Source: Chalciporus piperatus (Eukaryota > Basidiomycota > Agaricomycetes > Boletales > Boletaceae). From it: DNA of 64,000 nt. Both the position numbers and the translations under genes were made by a program. Below the pieces are notes generated by a model that saw only the letters and a list, made by a program, of their open reading frames with translations, searched no databases and was not told the DNA's origin. Of this stretch, positions 35,749 to 49,753 are shown piece by piece. Position 1 is the stretch's first letter; each line of letters opens with the position of its first letter. The stretch spans positions 1 through 64,000 of the forward strand of contig JBBPTG010000073.1 of NCBI GenBank assembly GCA_038093975.1. Reading direction: 5' to 3'.

Positions 35749-38700
35749 TCACAATGAGAGGTTAGTTACCGTTCCCCCGTTAGTCCTAAACTGTCCAATG
35801 ACGCGGCCCCCATAGTTCACAACGACCTCTCTCTCTCGTCCCACAACGTTATCATCGACGTTGAAAGTGGCAGATGTGAGCTTTCCGCCACTCCAGGCAA
35901 AGTCGAGGGTCATTCCTCCACGGATACGTGCACCTTTGATCTCACCGTTCTGCCAGTTGGAAGGCAAGGCTGGTAGGAGCGTCACTTCGAGTGGGGTATT
36001 GATGTTGGCGACGTCTGGAGCTTGTAACAAACCGTTCTGGTGAAATGGATCAGCAAGTTTTCCAGCGTCGCAACTGGACAGCAAACTCACCAAAACAGCA
36101 GCAGGGTATCCGAAGTTGGCATCAATTTGAAATATGGTAGATCCCCATTGATAGAGATCGAACAAGTTGGAGGCAAAATTCCTCTCGATCGCGTACTAAC
36201 ATGATAGTCGTGAGGACGATGGCTAGAGCGAAAGCAAAAGACGCTTACCGTGAGTTCCATGTAGTACTCGCTCTCGTTGGCAAGCTGAGCCCAGCTGGCG
36301 GCTCTCCATACTTTCTCCCAGCCTGCGTCAGCGTCTGGGCCCGTGCCATTACCTCTGTGAAGCAGACTAGTTTCGGCTGCTGCCAGGACTTGCTCTTTGG
36401 TATAATTCGTGAACGTGCCGTTGACGATCAAGCCACCTTGCGAGGCAGCATCAAACGATGTAATAGCATAGCCAGGGTATAGCTGTGGATCTATGTGAGT
36501 TGATGCAAAGGAAAAATGTAACATACTTACACCTATCAGGTGACTGAGGTGTCGGTGGGTATCAGTCGGGGAATCCATGTCCACCTTCCATTCTATCATG
36601 GCGAATAGCACAGGGATCAGCAAAATCGCAGTGATAGACACTTGAAACAATCGACCTTGCAATTGGCCCCACGACCCGATGCGAATGCCCTTGTCCATTT
36701 GCTCACGCTTAGCGATCACAGCTGCAAACCACGTCAGGCAGGCTAATCCGTCAAAAACGTGAAAGCGCACCATTCAAGAATTCTTCATCGGTATCTCCAG
36801 AAGCCGCGAACCCTTTCTCAACCGCGTTGAAAAGCTGCCAAATAAGTTGCTGCGCGTGTGCACATCCTGCAGGTAGCATCCTCGGTGAGTCTAGGCCATG
36901 GAGATAACATGCAGCGAGCGTACCGAAGGTGATAGGCGCCTGCTCAGGTGAGTTACAGGGTGCGGTGACCAAGGTTGAATCATTAAAGTGTTGGTCTTCG
37001 ATAAGTTTCTGAAGATGGAAACTGGCAACTGCCTACAGGAGCTCCGTCGTAACGTCTCGACTCAGAGAATGGGGGTCCAAATTACCTTGACGAGAGGGTA
37101 TCCTTGGCGTTGCCACCATTGAACATCGTTGGTATAATCAAAGTGATCCCAAGCATGGATCATCTGACACGCATGGGCGTATAAACCTCGGGTCATGGAT
37201 CATCAGCGGTTGACAACGTACCATCCAAGCATTTGATTCTGGGAGCGAGGATGTAAATCATCTCTCTCGCATTATTACCAATGCTGAACGTACCAGGGTA
37301 ATTTGCCCACTGCGCCGAGTTACCGCTCAGCTTCATACCAGTGTGACCGAAGATCTGCAACAATTGAATACACCTCAATGCTCGAGGGCTGATGACGTCT
37401 TACATTCATCTACAGCGACATCAGCATCTACGAAGGACATAGAAAAGCCCAAAGCTTACCTCGTCGTGGGTTACCCAACCAGAGCTAATGTTGTATAAGA
37501 CCCATGCAGTGTAAGCACCACGGGGAGCCCAGTTATTCTAGAAATGTTTCGTTTCGCTGCTTTCCCCAACACATCAGCTGAGAACATACCTCAAAGTAAT
37601 CAAACAAAGGTAAAACAACGTCCATGTTGGTCATTTCCGCGAACCAATAGTTCATTTGGATGTTAATGTTGGAGTCTAAGAGCGAGATTCAGGCGGAAAT
37701 TGGATAGGTGTTCACAAATCCACTTACGGTAATCTATCCAGTACATCGATCGTCCCGATTGTGGTCTGACGCACGAGGCAAACTTAACACTCACCCGCTC
37801 CCCAAGGGTTTGATGATCCATCACCCCACTTGCCTTGCAAGTTCGTTGGCAAAGTCCCTCTAGCGCTGCTAGCCAATAAATACCTTCCAAAATTAAATAA
37901 CAACCATTCCAGGTATGCATTTCCGACATATGTCTGGTATGATGCAACGATCTGGTCCGTGGGCGTGTTAAAGTCGGGTATCTGACCAAGCGAAAGTGAG
38001 AATGGTCCGACGATGGATTCGTAGTCAGCGATGTGTGCCTCGAGAATGGAACTGTAGCTCTTAGACGCAAGATTTGCGGAGGCCAACAGGCCGAGAAGAT
38101 TGTTGTGGGGATCTGGTCCTTCGAAAGAGTAGTTGGTGGCAGCGGTTCCGGCTGCCATATCGTAGTTGGTATCACCAACCCAGGTAATCCAAGCTTCGGA
38201 TGCACCACTGACGGAGATAGTAGCATTCGGGGGATTTGAACCAGGAACTGCAGAGCATGAGACAGTACTACCCGGGGCCTCGACCTGCGCGAGTATCTCA
38301 TATAGCATCCCAGGATTGTAGACATACCCCCTGACACTAAGTGTTGAGCTGTCGAGACAGGTCACGTTGGGTGTCGGAAGCCCGGTCTCTGAACTGACAG
38401 AGAATGCGTAAGAAAGTGACGGTAGCGTCTTGGCTGTGGAGTTAACGTATTGCGAACAAGCCTGAAGAGGATGCGAGCAGAATGTCTCCCTAGCACAGGG
38501 TTGGTTAGCTGCTCTCGCCCGGAGAACGAAACCATACCGGTAAAAGGTCGCACCACCCTGTGACCAGGTGGTGCGGGAAACTGCTTCGTCCAGGTCCAGC
38601 CATCTCCAGTAGTTTGTCACTGGGCCTGACGTGTTCAAGTTCGCCAGTATATACCCCGCACCGGCATAACTACCTATATGCGGCCCGCCCGGAGAATTTG

Positions 38701-39424
38701 CAGACAATTAGTGTATGATGTGAATGAGCATGGATTCCGAGAAGACCTGTCCCTCGCTTACCGTACGCGCCAGCAGGAGCCATGATCTCCTCAATGTCTT
38801 CCAAATTCCATAAGTGTCGATGAATGACGAATATGAACAAAGTTAACTTACTGTCGATTGTACCGGATGAACTAGAGAAGATCGTCTGACGAATGCTTTG
38901 CATGTCTGCGGCAAGTTGCGCATGTTGAGATGACAGACTATTCCCGCCGTTGTATGACTGGAACACAAGGGTCATTTAGTATTCGCACGAAGGTTCGGGA
39001 GGAGCATTCCGCTCAAACACTTACAGGGTCTTGGAATGGCCCTCCCGACCAGAGGGATTCAATGTTGAGTTGAGTAGATTCTTGGGACGTGCCGCCAGGC
39101 AGCATCGCTGCGATGATCACGCATCTTAGGAACAACTTGCGCTGACAACGGGTTGGACATACCAGCCAAGTGACCGTTTCCGACTGGAAGAAAATGCTGC
39201 GCCCATATAGTTCCTGGTGATGTGTACCAGAGGCCATTCCCAGAAGACGGGAAACCAGGAGGAGAAGAACTTGTGAGAGAGGCGCAGGTTGCGACCGTGA
39301 CGAGACAGTGAAAGCGCCTGAGCAGCATTTGCAAGGTATCCGGCAGATAACCCGACAGCAAGTGAAAAAGAGAGAGGAAGCAGGCCCAAAGGCGACCTCC
39401 CAGAAGATCGACCGGCGAATCCAT
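35749..39424 (-). CDS. GH95 alpha-L-fucosidase-type glycoside hydrolase
   Basis: Twenty exons from 39424-39163 to 36036-35749; 869 aa. N-terminus: a hydrophobic stretch suggesting secretion, then LWYTSPGTIWAQHFLPVGNG, STQLNIESLWSGGPFQ, ETFCSHPLQACSQYV. Catalytic-domain landmarks are LPTNLQGKWGDGSSNPWGAD, DYHSNINIQMNYW (from 440), WVTHDEMNIFGHTGMKLSGN, ESNAWMMIHAWDHFDYT, VTAPCNSPEQAPITFGC, HRHLSHLIGLYPGYA, and a C-terminal beta domain. GH95 enzymes remove alpha-1,2-fucose (or galactose) from glycans such as xyloglucan. Three micro-exons are needed to keep these motifs: 6 nt (37733-37728), 6 nt (37409-37404) and 17 nt (37238-37222). The first exon may start at an internal ATG instead. Confidence 0.9.
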
Positions 39425-40019
39425 CTTTTTAAGCGTTCGAGTCCCGAGCAGCAGGCAGGCGAAATTGGGGTATTTCGTTATGAGATGAGTCTTTACGCGA
39501 AGATCGAAGCTATACGCATGCAATGAAACTCGAAATGGACCTTCTCTGACCAGGTGATGATGGCGATTGGTGCGGGTGAGCTACGAACTTTCCTACAATG
39601 TGAGCAGGAGGAGGGGATGCATGTGAGGTTGTGAGTGAAACAATCAATCAAAGGACGAACTCACCTAAATTAAGCATGCCCAGCGCTGGAACCGGGACCA
39701 TTGCTAGTATGTATCCACCTCGGCTCTCAAAGCTGTCCAAGTTCAAGTGACCGCCCCGACCGGACCGCCCCCGCAAAACCTAGCGTCACGTGCGGTGCGG
39801 CGCCCTGAAGCAGTGAAGTTGAGATTGGGACTGTTGAGATTCCAGAAGGAAACCTCCGAGTCGGAGGAACAAGCAGGAGCTCGAACAACAGAGGAGCGGC
39901 AGCCCTGCTGGCATGGTGGGGTTAACCGTCGATTTGGGTCGAGTGACGAAATGTTGATCAATCGAGCAAAATGCTTGTCACACCGACTCATAACCACAAA
40001 AGTGCTACCTTTCACCATC
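39425..40019. other. intergenic between GH95 and a tRNA
   Basis: About 600 bp. A stretch near 39760-39920 reads on the minus strand as GCRSSVVRAPACSSDSE with a GTTCGAG box-B-like word. This could be a decayed pol III-derived repeat, but I cannot fold it into a tRNA. Confidence 0.35.
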
Positions 40020-40090
40020 GCATTAATGGGGTAGTGGTAACCTGGGTCGTTGCCATCGACCCGCCGGGGGTTCGATTCCCTCTTAATGCA
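40020..40090 (+). tRNA. trnG-GCC: tRNA-Gly(GCC), copy 3
   Basis: Identical in sequence to the two minus-strand copies: GCATTAATGG start, TTGCCAT anticodon loop, GGTTCGATTCC T arm, TTAATGCA end. A TTTTT run at about 40094-40098 is the terminator. Confidence 0.96.
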
Positions 40091-41284
40091 GTTCTTTTTC
40101 TTCCTCAGTCGTTGCAATATTAACATTTCACCCAGGCTAAAGTTAGTCCTTCCGCTCATTGAGAATGTGGTTTGGGGACTATGCGACCCATAAGCTTGTG
40201 ACGAACTATCACACAGGCAAGTACATATCCGACCTCAATGAAGTGTGCGAGGGTGTGCGTCCCCTTTTTGACATCCTATGCTTGAACAGGACTCCAGTGA
40301 AGTGCTGGCGCACGGCCCGAGTGACGGCTGTCTTCATCCGACTCCTTGTCTGGGACTAGGGCTGACCAGGTCCGCCTTCGAGAGACCCATTCTAGTACTA
40401 GCTCGGTCCCGCGAAATTGTCCGGGTCGCCCACCCCGCTGGCTCAGCGTGTCTTCGCTGTCCTTGCAGTCGCACCAGGGGGGATTGGTGGTCGCCGGTCG
40501 AACGCGGGCCGGAGACTCTTCAATGTGAATAGAGAGCAGATGAATGCCGTGACCATTTGGTGAGTAGAACCTAGGTGTGTGAGGACCGAGAATACTGGAG
40601 ACTAATTTCCATGCAGAGAGCTTATCGTCTCAGGCTAGTGTCGAAGGCTTAGACCACACATGCCCTCTAGCGGCCTCCCTCCACAGCCGGTTCCAGCATG
40701 TGGGCGCATTGTACACCTATCTGGCATCACTGCACCAGGTCGGAGGGCCCATCAACTGCGCTACCACGTGCTCCGGGCTTGGTCGCCGATGGACACACTT
40801 GGACACACCACATCTTTCATATAACTTATCACTCCTTGTAGGCTATTTCTGTGCAAGGAACGCAAGTCTAACGACAGGCAGTCATGAACGTGATGATGGA
40901 AGCAAACAGGGCGGGAATGAAACCCTACAAACACCGCAACGTCTCCGCAGAGTATAAATGGTAAATCGACGGGAAGTCGTAACTGAAGAAGCAGAAAGAA
41001 TGCAATGAGAGTGAACATTGTCTTGATGATGCTGGAATTATTATGATAAGCACAGTTCTTGCACCAAATCTCGTTGAAACCAATAAGTTGATAAATGGGT
41101 CCGCACGAATGAAAAAAAAAGTCGCTCAGACTGAGACATGTCCATCAAACGATCGGAATAGTTTCCCGTGGGCTATGTGGGAGTAGGCGCGACATAACGC
41201 AGGTCGAATTGGGTCCTCAATGTCGATATTTAGATTGTCCATGAGGAGAAAGCGCGGTGATCGGGATGGATGGAGTTCTCACGT
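40091..41284. other. no gene recognised
   Basis: 1.2 kb. The GC-rich segment 40360-40540 (with GGGGGATTGGTGGTCGCC and CGGGCCGGAGACTCTTC) looks unlike its AT-richer surroundings and may be a fragment of a dispersed repeat. No frame shows protein features. Confidence 0.35.
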
Positions 41285-44200
41285 CTAGTACGAGAATATC
41301 ATCAACCATGGGTTGAGGACGATCTAGAAAGCAATCGGCCAACGCCGCGATTGGTCAGCGCCAATATCATTGGAATGAACACTCACGGGGAATAGTATGT
41401 GGCAGGCGCAAACAATCCTATGATGGACGCATGTTATAATCTGAAGGGGTATGGAGAAAGGAAGAACTGACGCGAGAGGGAGAATGACGGCCCAGCCGTT
41501 TCCCGTGAGCTGCCATTGGTATGGAACCAGTGGTGTGCTAACGATGATCATGCCGGCAATAACAACCGTGCACACGAGGAAGGAAAACCAAAACCTGTAG
41601 AAAACCCGTGATTAGAATGAATCCCATCTTAAGAGCGTGCGACGAAGAAGGCCCGGCGAGTGATATATCGGGAGCATCTAGATGATGCACCGGGGCGCGG
41701 AGGTAGACAACGAAAGATTACCTCTTCAATATCCTGGGTACTTCCTTGAAGAAATTGGATTGTTCGACTTCCTTCTTCGTAGCAGTCCACGTGATGTCAT
41801 ACGAGAACAAATGTGCGAGCATGGCCAGCGATAGCGGAATACCAAGTCCACCGAAGAAGAAAAAGCTGGTCACATGTAATGAGCTCGTTTGTATAACTTT
41901 AAGGCAGGCAGAGAACAAAAACCGAGACTCACAAGAATGGCATCCACATCAGATTTTCCAACATAGCCCAAACTGGGTTCTTCACGCCTAGTCGATACTG
42001 CAAGAGCGTGTATCCGAGGTTTCCAACCCCGAAGAAGACGATTGTTGTGGCCAGCCAGATCTCGAAGCTGTGCATATAAAAGCCGTCGACGGGAAACTGG
42101 AACCCAAGTAGAAAGTAGTTGACGAAGGACAGCGTTACCGAACCGGCAATTCCATCTATAAACAACCGATAATGAGTTTCGGCAAGATAGATGGACGAAA
42201 GGAGACACACAGTACGAGAACATATCTTGCAGAGTTGATGACCAGATCAGACGGAATTCTCGGGTCAGAAAAATAGGGAGCGTACAAGATAACATGGAAA
42301 TCTTGTAATGAGTCGGCGCACTCGACCACATGAATCTGTGGATTTGGTGGTTGATAGGACCTTTTCGCCACCACTGCAAAAGTGGGTTGAACAACAACCT
42401 GTCGCGCTAATAAGATCCAGGAGGCCCAAGCAGACTCAGAAACTCACTCGCTACATCCATAGGCATACTTCTGCCAGCGATTCAGTTCGTCGTCCACCGT
42501 GAGCGAGACACCCTCCTTGAAACCACCATTGGAGTACGATGCCCATCTAGACACGACGCACGACTCGATAAAGATTCAATCTAGATGCACGGGCAGAAGT
42601 AGCGTACCGAATGATGTAGCCACGGAGTTGTAGTCTGAGAGCCATGTCAAAGTCCTCACTGACATTCGATTCCGACCAGATTTTCTGTTTGCCGTCCATT
42701 CGGTCGACGAAGGCAGCGTCTTGCAATGCTTGCCAGCGGAGGAATGCATTGTGACCAACGAATGGAGCAACTTCTCCGTTGGCGCAAGCCATCGAGATAC
42801 ATTTGTTGATTCGATGTGTGAAGTATGCAATCCCATTTTCGAAGTAATGGTGGGCAACTTGCATGACGTCTAGTGCGTTCCTGAATACACAGGAGATCAC
42901 CGAAAGAAGATGCGATTCACGGACCACTCTCGTGTTGCAACACTCCCACTTCTTGGCCTGCAAGTTCTGCGAATTCGCGCGCCGCATCGCGGAAGCAATC
43001 CTCCGGTACGACCGTATCAGCGTCGACAAGTAAGATCATGGAACCAATGCGAAGCGAGCGAGCATTCGCTGCCCAAGGGCGGTATAGTCCACCCGATTCT
43101 TGGAACACTACGCACGAGAATCCGATCAGCACCACCGTGCAGTGTCGTCCGAGAAGTTGAAGTTACCTTCTTCCATTGCCATCTGCAGCGCACGTTCTTC
43201 CAGGTCTTCAATTCCAGGAATCGAAGGGCTAGGAGCGTTTGATCCAGAACTACTGCCATTGTTAGGAGTAGAAGGCCTGGGGGTTCCTGGTCTAGTGGGG
43301 GTACCGGCACCACTTGCGGTTGGAGCGACGTAGGGCGGAATCACACATTGATCGTCCCCTGAACGCCCTTCGTATTGCAATCCATGTGTACCAGGAGTGA
43401 GCCCTGCTGCGCAGCTCTCTAGTCCAGATGTGGAAACAGAACCGCGGAGGTTCGCTGATGACGATTCCGATTGAAGGCCTTCGAGGATACGCTCCATGCG
43501 TAGACTCAGATCGAGGGCATAATTCATGTTCGAAGCCTTCTTGAAACGTCCCGCACGCTTGTACCCTGGCAATTGCTTTCGAGTAAGCTCAATCATCCTG
43601 TATGACGTGATGCATACCTTGTGGGTTCGTCTTCGCGTTGTACGTATGTGCCGGACGAGCAACCCAACCGATGTTGTGCGTGGCGTAAAAGGATAAACGA
43701 GCAGCAGCCTCGGCGGGAGGAAGCAGCCGCAGACCGTCGTCATTCACGAATATAGCAGAGGTCCCACCTTGACGAGCGTAAGTTTGTATGGCACGTTTAA
43801 GGGACTCTATTGATGGAGCCCTGCATCAGGTAGTTCAGCATCTAGCGATGAATGAAATCAAAGGTGGATCTCACAGAACTGCGTCCAACCCCTCCTTGTA
43901 AACTGGCATCTGAATCGTGATGTGAGGCAGTGCAGCGTCCACTTCCTTGTTGGGTGCAGGTGGAACTGCAGAATAATATCGCGAATTCTCGTGATAGTGT
44001 GCTATTGGACCGACCGTCATCATGAGATTCTGGATGAGCTGAATGGTGAAAAACTGCAAGGGATGTGCCTTAGTTGGATCGTTGATACGATAGACACGGA
44101 AAACGAACCAGAGAGACTGCGAACAACACCGGAATGAGGACGAGAAGTATGAAATGAGTGTAATCTTGGTCAAGTAGATACTCCTGCACGACGATCTTGA

Positions 44201-45076
44201 TACCGTTTCCCATAAATACTTTAAATTTCGGAAATGTAGTTACTCAGCCACGCACATCGTCACCATGGATGACTTGGCTCACCGGCAGCAAGCCCCGCGG
44301 CCACCCCGTTGTATACAGGTGCATAGAGCGCTGTACCGCGCTTCGCTGGTTCTTGGTTCGCCTTCTCGCATTCTGATTCGGACATTGGCACTTTGCGCCC
44401 ATACCACGTGCGTTTGAATAGTGGTGGAGTAGGAAGTGCTTTCTCCGGCTCGACGTGTTTCTCTTGTGCTCGTGGAGTGCCTACGTGCGATAGGGAGTGA
44501 CCGGAGACAGAACCAGGGGCGGAAGGTGGGGTTGAAATCGTCGAAGAGGTTAGAGGAGGCCGATTCCGCCAAAGGAGACGAATTAGACGGTCCTCAAAAT
44601 CGCGGGCAATGGGTATGATGGTGTCCAAAGAGTCGGACCAGACGACGAGGACACGCTCATCACGCTAGATACCAGGTAAGCCACCGCGAGGGAGGGCCGG
44701 GGATGTTACGCACGACGAATGCAGCGTTTTGTTCCTTGTCCGCTTGCGGGAGTAGGACCATTGTGTCGATGATTTGAATGCGAGTGTTTGCATCGACATA
44801 GATACAGTCGGCCTTCTCGTCGTTGACGCACTCTGCAAGAGCAGCGTGCACAGCAGCGCTCCTGACTTTAACGGCCACCAGGGGATTGAGTGCGGCAACA
44901 GCGACCTCGAACGGTTCGAGGGCAGCGATTTCGTAGGGAAAGACACGAAAAGAGCCGTCGTGCGTGCGGAGACATACGCCCGGGGGGAGGGCGTCTTCGT
45001 TTGGGCGAAACCAAGCGTCGCCTTGAGTTTGTTTGAAGATCCAGTGTAGAGTGGCATCGTATCTGTCGTAGTCCAT
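41285..45076 (-). CDS. family-2 membrane glycosyltransferase (processive, chitin/glucan-synthase-like fold)
   Basis: Fifteen exons: 45076-44714, 44664-44283, 44242-44109, 44052-43874, 43820-43618, 43565-43167, 43107-42925, 42869-42608, 42546-42448, 42398-42286, 42225-42211, 42155-41933, 41865-41722, 41594-41387, 41323-41285; 981 aa. A soluble N-terminal domain of about 250 residues precedes a membrane segment (HFILLVLIPVLFAVSL). The GT-A domain follows: HITIQMPVYKEGLDAVL, LLVDADT (Asp582/Asp584), MACANGEVAPFVGHNAFLRW, SEDFD (Glu686/Asp687) and ELNRWQKYAYG (the QxxRW counterpart). At least five C-terminal membrane segments follow. This layout fits a processive polysaccharide synthase in the plasma membrane; the product is unknown. 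It is divergent from the GH16 gene at 45498. One exon is 15 nt (42225-42211). Confidence 0.88.
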
Positions 45077-45497
45077 GATCTTGTTGGCGCGACTGCAACA
45101 GCGACAGCGACAGGTATGTGAGACGGAGCAAGTGACGAGCTTAAATGGCTAGACGGAGGTGAAGGGGGATTCCGAATTTGGTACCCAATCTGAATCTTGG
45201 ATTGATGCGCGGAACACGAGTTGTCGGTGCTAAAGTTAGAAATGACGCAAACGGGTTATCTGTGAACGTGTGCAGTCCATTGCATGAACGGCGACTAATC
45301 GAGACGAGTGCGAATTACCTCCGCGTTGTAGAAGCTATGGACGACTTCCTTGTGGGTCCCTATCAGTTATAAATTTGGGCGAGGTCCCCATGAGGCCGCG
45401 CCTATCACGAATCAGCAGTCAGCTCACCAAGGCAGTCCACATAAGCAACCCATATTCTCACCTTTTCTGACCCTCCTCATTCTCCCAACGATACAGT
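45077..45497. promoter_or_regulatory. shared intergenic promoter of the glycosyltransferase and GH16 genes
   Basis: 421 bp between two divergent start codons (45076 on -, 45498 on +). The last 120 bp before the GH16 start are pyrimidine-rich, a common basidiomycete leader feature. No defined factor site is claimed. Confidence 0.45.
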
Positions 45498-48250
45498 ATG
45501 TCTCCTGGTCATCGCGACCCCACCAGTGGACAGTTGTACAATACCTCGAGTGAGGAAGACTCCCTCATCGGACATGGTGCCGTGCACACTCTTTCACCAC
45601 TGGCACTATCTCCCCCTCGACCATTCTTCCTGGCTTCTTCACGCCCTGCTGATGACTATACATCAATAACCTCTTCCGTAGAAAATAACTCGGATTCCGA
45701 CCGCGATGTTCCTCCATCCCCTCCATCCACCACGTCCCCTCGAAGTTCGATTGCGACTTCTTCAGTACGCAAGACATCCCGGAACCATCGTCGTCGCTCC
45801 CAGCTGGCACTGAGCGCACAGCCCGGGGATCGTCCTGAAGAAGAGGCACCCGCCCACCTGTACGAATCCAGCTCCCAACAAAGACCACCTCCGTCAGCAT
45901 ACAACTTTCCCTTCCAGGGTCATCCAGGAAGTCCAGATTCAGCGTCAGGAATACTCTCGCACAAGAGCAGTGCGGACTCCATACGCATGGTCTCCCGCGC
46001 GACTGGTGCTCCAGCCCGTGTGCCACGTATGAACAGGCTGGATGAGACTGCTGGAGTGGAGGGCTTGCCCTTGCCTCATCCTCCGTTCTTATCAAACCCT
46101 CCCGAGAATTCGCCTTATCGCTCCTCAGCCGGTTCGGTGTCGCACTCGTCGATTTATCGGTCGTCTGCGGCTGCAGGAATCGCGGACACGGGATCGGCAG
46201 GTCCTCAGAGAAATAGCTCCGCGACGACCATGACGTTTCGTAGCCCCTTCCTCTCCCCTGCTTCGCGTCCCTCGAGCACATGGTCGCCACCAACGTATGA
46301 CAACGCCCTGCCGTTCAATGTACCTTCCAATGCGAATTCGACGACTGCGCTTCCTTTGCCTCCCGTTCAAAAGAAGGCAATGGCATCTACTCGCTTGCGC
46401 GAGAAACTGAAGGACGAGGACAAGCCATGGCTTGCACTAAAGAAAACCAAGGTTGAGCATGCGAGCAAGTGGGTGACATTTGCGGGACTGTTGATAGGGA
46501 TTATCATTTCGGCGATACTCGTATTTCGAGGGTACCAGACGGTGCACATCCTCCAAAACAGCCAGTTGTGCCTTGTCCTTGATGACGAGTTTGATGGAGG
46601 TAGTCTGGACACGAGTACATGGTCTCTTGACGTTGAACTAGGTGGATTCGGGTGAGTGAGCCGATGTTTCTCGGGTAGAAATCGGTTGAAAATACCTCAC
46701 AGAAACGGGGAATTCGAGATGACGACGAACTCAGCGAACAACGTCTATGTTTCCAACGGAGAGCTATACATTATGCCGACACTTACTGGCGACTCCATTC
46801 CCGGTGGGTATGGCTCGGTGATGAATGGTGCAACGTACAATCTAGATGGCTGCACCGCGACTCAAGGTGAGCCTTTCAATATCTCGTTGTGCTCGCAGTG
46901 GCCAACGACATGCAAGGCAACGACCAAGGAGCGTTCGTGCTGCCTCACCAAAAAAGGCAAAATCCCGGAAACGGCTCCACAACCGCTTATGGCAATGCCG
47001 GTGGCAGTACGAGTGCCGCTGCACCGACTGCCAGTGGTACTACTACTACAGGCGGTGGATCTAACTCTTCAAACTCTTCAATTCCTGCTGGGGGTGGAGG
47101 AGGGTCCAATGGGTGCACAGCCGTTTCCTCGGCCCAGGCTGGGACCGTTATAAACCCAGTCATGAGCGGTCGCATAAACACGCGGGGAAAGAAGTCCATC
47201 AAGTACGGAAAGGTTGAAGTGCGCGCCCAGCTGCCTCAGGGAGATTGGTTGTGGCCCGCAATATGGATGTTGCCGGAGTCGAACGATACAACAGCGCCTC
47301 AAGGCACCGGTGTCTATGGAGGGTGGCCAGCGAGCGGGGAGATCGACGTATGAAGAGTTCTTTATGCCACGCTCGATGCACACTTGACATACTTTGGAAC
47401 AGATCATGGAAGCGAGAGGTAACCTGCCATCCTATCCTGCACAAGGATCGAACTATGTGCGCTCGACCCTGAACTATGGGCCTTTCCCCGGTAGCACACC
47501 CATCTCGACTGGTATGTCATGAATCCCTCTTAATTACGGTCTAGATCCTACTCATGAACTGGTTCCTCAGGATCCAACAGCGTCACTGCAACCCTTTTAA
47601 AGAGTCTCTTTGGTTGGGTGAACACGAAGCGAGGAAACTTTGCAAGCGACTTCCATATATATGCCATGGAATGGACCGACACCTGGATGCGACTCTACAC
47701 AGACAATCGCCTCCAGGCGATGATAAATCTGGATATCTCATCGAAGAACACCGACTCGTATTTCTTCAACATCGGTGACTTCCCTGCGGTTGCAATGAAC
47801 ATGTCGTCGGGCAAGTATATCGAAGTTCAGGATCCGTGGTCGACTGCATATGGCGGCACCGCAGCTGCGCCGTTTGATCAACGTAAGTGTAACACCTATG
47901 TTTCTTTCTTCGCGTCCTACACCAATTCGACCCTTCGCAGAGTTTTACATGGTCATTAACCTCGCTGTCGGCGGAACCAGTGGTTGGTTCCCTGATGGTG
48001 TCGGTGGAAAGCCATGGTATGATAGCTCAGCAAGTACGGCGGACTTTCATCTAAACAACAAAATTGTACTCACCTAAAATTTGACAGCCGCGATGCGTGA
48101 CTTTGCTGGCGCACAGGATACTTGGAGTGCGACGTGGCCATCCAGTGCCAGTCAGCGTGCTTTCAGAATGTGGGTTTTCGTTCTGTTACGCCACTCAATC
48201 CCTGCTAATGTCTTCACAGCGACTATGTCAAGATGTGGCAACTCTGTTAA
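45498..48250 (+). CDS. type II membrane GH16 beta-glucan enzyme, Kre6/Skn1 type
   Basis: Eight exons: 45498-46651, 46703-46866, 46899-47347, 47403-47511, 47571-47882, 47941-48033, 48088-48169, 48220-48250; 797 aa in this model. A Ser/Pro-rich cytosolic tail of about 320 residues, one membrane anchor (VTFAGLLIGIIISAILVF, about 327-344), then a GH16 fold: CLVLDDEFDGGSLDTSTW, GEIDIMEARG with Glu587-Asp589-Glu592 as the E-x-D-x-x-E catalytic set, FHIYAMEW, FYMVINLAVGGTSGWF. Kre6/Skn1 proteins act in the secretory lumen in beta-1,6-glucan assembly. Exon 3 starts with a low-complexity Gly/Ser/Thr stretch that may instead be intron. Confidence 0.88.
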
Positions 48251-48491
48251 ATGTGTTCTTGGTATGGACAGTGCTAGTGATTATCGAGTCGGACAACTAT
48301 TTACATATTGATACCTTTGTCTTTACCGCGATAATTAGCGGGATACATGAATCCAATGATGTAGCCAAAGGATGACATTCAAATTGTTTTTTTTTAGTCG
48401 AGTCAGGACGAGTCGCGTGTAGATTAGATTATCAACATCGAAAGTCACCTTGCCCCAGACCCCGTTTAACTGCGACTTCCTGACCAACAAA

Positions 48492-49753
<1,262 letters not shown>

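Noticed and set aside
39743..40159. Minus-strand frame of 138 codons overlapping the tRNA at 40020
   Set aside because: Its KRESNPRRVDGNDPG part is the antisense of tRNA-Gly; the same peptide appears at the other tRNA copies. The rest shows no domain.
45565..46293. Minus-strand frame of 242 codons opposite the GH16 N-terminal tail
   Set aside because: Antisense of the Ser/Pro-rich cytosolic tail, which continues in frame into the membrane anchor and GH16 domain.
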